Assembly: GCA_934670115.1 (NCBI GenBank)
Contig: CAKUOV010000036.1
Location: 1-24,626 of the forward strand
Direction of reading: 5' to 3'
Source of the DNA: an uncultured Eggerthellaceae bacterium
Lineage (GTDB): Bacteria > Actinomycetota > Coriobacteriia > Coriobacteriales > Eggerthellaceae
Length of the DNA: 24,626 nucleotides
The translations under genes and the position numbers were made by a program. Of the stretch, positions 22,486 to 24,626 are shown piece by piece. Under the pieces are notes generated by a model that was not told the DNA's origin, searched no databases, and saw nothing but the letters and a program-made list of their open reading frames with translations. The stretch's first letter is position 1; each line of letters starts with the position of its first letter.

Positions 22486-24117
22486 TTATTTTCCCTGTTC
22501 AGAGTCATCTTTCTTGATGGCATGCTCTGCGGCGCGCCCTAATTCCTCCATGCGATGATGGTACTCGCGCACGGCGCGCGTTGCAATGTGGCGGCGAATG
22601 GTATCGGTTTCTTTCGCGATATCGACAATCGAGAAACCTTCGCCGGTGCCTTCTCCTTCGCCTTCGCCAAAATGGTTTCGCGCGTTTTCTTTAGCGGCCG
22701 CTTGTTGTCGTGCGAAGTCAATAGCCTGTTCAAGGGCTCGTTTGCGCTCGGACTCGCGCTGCAGGGTAAACGCAAGGTCTTCCCAGCTGGGGTCCTGATG
22801 CGCCGCTGTCGCCTCGCGCGCGGCGTGGCGGGCCGCGATTTCCTGCATGGCCAGCATGCGTCCCAGCTCAAGGTGCTCGTGCAAAATGGTGCGCGCATCG
22901 TGCGGGTGCGCAGCAATTTCGTGAGCGGCCTCCACGGGGTGCACGTCAACCACGCGGTACGTGAGCGACGCCAAAAGCGGCATAAGGAACACGGTGATGG
23001 CGCCCGCGGCCACCAGCACGCCGGCAAGCTCCTGGCTCATGGCGCCCGATTTCACGGCAACGCTGGTCACGGCCACAATAATGGGCAGCGCGGTGGTGCA
23101 GTACAGCGCCACGGTAACGCGGTTGTGGATGGAGAGCAGCTGGCGGTCCTTCCCCAGCGAAAGCGCTACAATAATGGGCAGCGTGCGGATGACCAGCAGC
23201 GCGGCGATGAACGCAATGAGCAGCAGCGGTTGTTCGCCCACGCCGGCAAGGTTGATTTTGGCGCCGGACACCACGAAAAACACGGGAATCAGGAAGCCGT
23301 AGCCAATGGCGTCAAGCTTTGATTCCAGCTCGTGGTCGCCCTCGGGGATAACGTAGCGCAGCACGAAGCCGGCGGCGAATGCGCCCAGCACGATGTCCAG
23401 GCCGAAGACGGCCGAGACGGTCACCAGCCCAATGAGCAGCACCACCACAACGCGTACGAGCGTTTGCGACGTGGTGTTTCGCTTGCGTGCGAGGAACCTG
23501 TATACGCGATGGCTGGCGCGGCGCGCTTTTGCGGGGATGACCGCCATGATGACGCAGAGTGCGGCGAATCCCAGCAAGATGACGATGGTTTTCCACTCGC
23601 TGCGCGATGACAACAGCAGCGCCATGGCTATGATGGGGCACAGCTCGCCCCAGGTGCCGAAGGACAAAATGGCATTGCCGACTGTGGTGCCTTCAAGCTG
23701 GCGTTCCTTCAGGATGGGCATGAGCGTGCCAAGCGCGGTGGTGGTCAGAGCAATGGCAACGGCAATGCACTCGGTAGAGGTGGGCGCGAGCTCTGTTGCC
23801 AGTGCGACTGCCGCGAACGCCATAAGGATGCTAACAGCCCAGGTGGCAAGGCCTTTCTTGCCTTGCGTGCCCGAAAGGCTGCGCGGGTTGATTTCGTAGC
23901 CGGCAAGTAGGAACAGAAACGCCAGGCCAAGATCTGCAAGCATTTCGATGGAATCCGTGGTTTGGATGATGCCCGCCATGTACGGTCCCAAAAGGGCACC
24001 GGCAAGCAGCAAGATAACGGTTTCCGGCACCAGGCCACGCGGCACCAAGCGCGCGATAATGGGGGACAGCGCCGCAATGAGCGCCGCCGCGAAAAGTGAT
24101 ATGAAGTCGGTTGCCAT
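22486..24117 (-). CDS. CPA2-family cation/proton antiporter
   Basis: 543 residues. Residues 1-395 form a membrane domain of about 11-13 segments with the CPA2 pattern: LVPETVILLLAGALLGP near the start, ADLGLAFLFLLAGYEIN, and GLDIVLGAFAAGFVLR near residue 230. It probably exchanges Na+ or K+ for protons for pH or ion homeostasis; the ion cannot be read. The C-terminal ~145 residues are a charged helical cytoplasmic tail (HEHLELGRMLAMQEIAARH, then Glu/Arg-rich), not a TrkA-N domain as in KefB/C. The start ATG follows GAGGAAGAG with good spacing. It is divergently transcribed from the molybdoenzyme gene and shares a candidate operator with it. Confidence 0.9.
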   Translation of the reverse strand: MATDFISLFAAALIAALSPIIARLVPRGLVPETVILLLAGALLGPYMAGIIQTTDSIEMLADLGLAFLFLLAGYEINPRSLSGTQGKKGLATWAVSILMAFAAVALATELAPTSTECIAVAIALTTTALGTLMPILKERQLEGTTVGNAILSFGTWGELCPIIAMALLLSSRSEWKTIVILLGFAALCVIMAVIPAKARRASHRVYRFLARKRNTTSQTLVRVVVVLLIGLVTVSAVFGLDIVLGAFAAGFVLRYVIPEGDHELESKLDAIGYGFLIPVFFVVSGAKINLAGVGEQPLLLIAFIAALLVIRTLPIIVALSLGKDRQLLSIHNRVTVALYCTTALPIIVAVTSVAVKSGAMSQELAGVLVAAGAITVFLMPLLASLTYRVVDVHPVEAAHEIAAHPHDARTILHEHLELGRMLAMQEIAARHAAREATAAHQDPSWEDLAFTLQRESERKRALEQAIDFARQQAAAKENARNHFGEGEGEGTGEGFSIVDIAKETDTIRRHIATRAVREYHHRMEELGRAAEHAIKKDDSEQGK

Positions 24118-24186
24118 AGCTCTTCCTCGTGCGAACTTTGCGTTGTGCAGCTTCGTTCGCGATTTTGCTCCGTTTCGTTTCGTTCA

Positions 24187-24236
24187 AGTATAGCCATGCC
24201 GCGCGCTGCGGGGGTGATATCCCCACAATGTCGATA
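24187..24236 (-). promoter_or_regulatory. Antiporter promoter region with upstream operator-like motif
   Basis: The minus strand reads TATACT at 24192-24187, about 70 bases before the antiporter start, with no recognisable -35. Just upstream lies CCCACAATGTCGA (plus strand, 24222-24234), next to the palindromic GGGGTGATATCCCC (24211-24224). The motif is repeated in inverse orientation at 24421-24433. An activator-dependent promoter is a reasonable reading. Confidence 0.4.
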
Positions 24237-24326
24237 TTCCGTTGCCAAAGGCGGCGAAGTGCGCTGGCTTGCTGGCAAGCAGTCGAGGATTGGCGATTTC
24301 GCGTAACTCTATTCTTTTATGCGAAT

Positions 24327-24433
24327 AATCAGGACCGTTGCTGCTGTTGGAAAACGTAATCCCTGAAGGCTTACGTTTTTCAATATAGCCTGTCTGACCT
24401 CATGTTGAATCCTGATTCGTTCGATATTGTGGG
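24327..24433. promoter_or_regulatory. Nested inverted repeats and operator-like motif upstream of the molybdoenzyme gene
   Basis: AATCAGGA (24327-24334) is complemented by TCCTGATT (24410-24417). Inside lies AAAACGTAA/TTACGTTTT (24351-24359 and 24371-24379). TCGATATTGTGGG (24421-24433) is the inverse of the antiporter-side motif with one mismatch in 13. Confidence 0.45.
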
Positions 24434-24458
24434 ATTACGACTCTCACACGGGGAGTTT

Positions 24459-24481
24459 GGTTGCGGTTGAGCACCGCAACC
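24459..24481 (+). promoter_or_regulatory. Perfect 9-bp hairpin before the molybdoenzyme start
   Basis: GGTTGCGGT, TGAGC loop, ACCGCAACC, 18 bases upstream of the ribosome site. No T tract follows, so this is an operator or 5' RNA stem rather than a terminator. Confidence 0.5.
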
Positions 24482-24513
24482 AGTAGGGGGATTGAAAAGA
24501 GAGGAGAAGAAGC

Positions 24514-24626
24514 ATGCTGTTTAACTACCAAGAGTTCCTTGATGGTATCGACCGCAAGGCTTACCACGAGGGGGAGTGGCAATGGGAAGAGGACGGCTAC
24601 ACCGTCACCCGCACCTACACGTACTC
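24514..24626 (+). CDS. Probable molybdopterin-dependent oxidoreductase, N-terminus only
   Basis: The ATG at 24514 is preceded by GAGGAG at 24501-24506 with 7-base spacing. Only 37 codons are in the window. They encode MLFNYQEFLDGIDR, then EWQWEEDGYTVTRTYTY. The W-x-W-E-E-D-G-Y-T-V-T-R-T-Y stretch is what I recall directly before the Cys cluster of cytoplasmic DMSO-reductase-superfamily enzymes of Eggerthellaceae (catechol dehydroxylase, pyrogallol hydroxytransferase-like). There is no twin-arginine signal, which fits a cytoplasmic enzyme. The identification rests on this short segment; the [4Fe-4S] and molybdopterin motifs would be beyond the edge. Confidence 0.6.
   Translation, partial: MLFNYQEFLDGIDRKAYHEGEWQWEEDGYTVTRTYTY

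Noticed and set aside
1..24626. tRNA, rRNA, intact CRISPR array or phage genes
   Set aside because: No cloverleaf, rRNA-like segment, regular repeat array or phage structural gene was recognised by reading both strands.

Overview
The window looks like chromosome from a high-GC, gut-type actinobacterium of class Coriobacteriia, most likely Eggerthellaceae. Three things point there: a DUF3662 FhaA homologue at the left edge (an actinobacterial marker), what looks like the start of a cytoplasmic molybdopterin oxidoreductase at the right edge (a gene type very expanded in Eggerthellaceae), and GC- and Ala-rich coding sequence with palindromic intergenic repeats. The assignment is inferred from family knowledge; no rRNA is present to settle it.

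Left third (1-9200). This holds separate housekeeping and accessory genes: fhaA (partial), a TSUP/TauE permease, a NifX-like iron-molybdenum cofactor-type protein, a membrane-anchored C39-like cysteine peptidase, a VWA protein, a macro-domain/HTH fusion, and a DUF559-like endonuclease-fold protein. Between them lie several non-coding elements: a 236-bp palindromic element (2917-3152), the first copy of a 215-bp palindromic element (7284-7498), and a 114-bp mini-element with perfect 17-bp ends (7774-7887). The second 215-bp copy is at 9376-9591 and a diverged third at 22020-22234.

Centre (9950-21800). This is the most interesting region. A promoter with three period-11 repeats and a structured leader precede a 1,715-residue secreted beta-helix protein made of five large modules. 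Sixteen bases downstream is a 42-codon gene for a peptide with an acidic, Tyr/Pro/Val-type leader and a Pro/Gly/Asp-rich tail ending in Trp. Around it lie a small membrane-anchored protein, a PF14907-type nucleotidyltransferase (opposite strand), an HPr-kinase-like ATPase, a PqqD-like leader-recognition protein, a Ser/His signal-peptidase-like protease, and an ABC exporter without its own peptidase domain. Together they look like a ribosomal peptide (RiPP) maturation and export cluster. It shares the kinase, nucleotidyltransferase, PqqD and exporter parts of lasso-peptide clusters, but the window contains neither the lasso cyclase nor its transglutaminase-like leader peptidase. I infer that PqqD binds the leader, the kinase and nucleotidyltransferase modify the tail, the protease removes the leader near V-A-S, and the ABC protein exports the product.

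Right end (21800-24626). A strongly palindromic intergenic region is followed by a CPA2-type cation/proton antiporter (minus strand), divergent from the start of the molybdoenzyme gene. The divergent promoters share an inverted 13-base motif.

Several unrelated proteins here carry long Ala/Gly/Pro/Ser-rich insertions, two of them inside the ATPase domain of the exporter.
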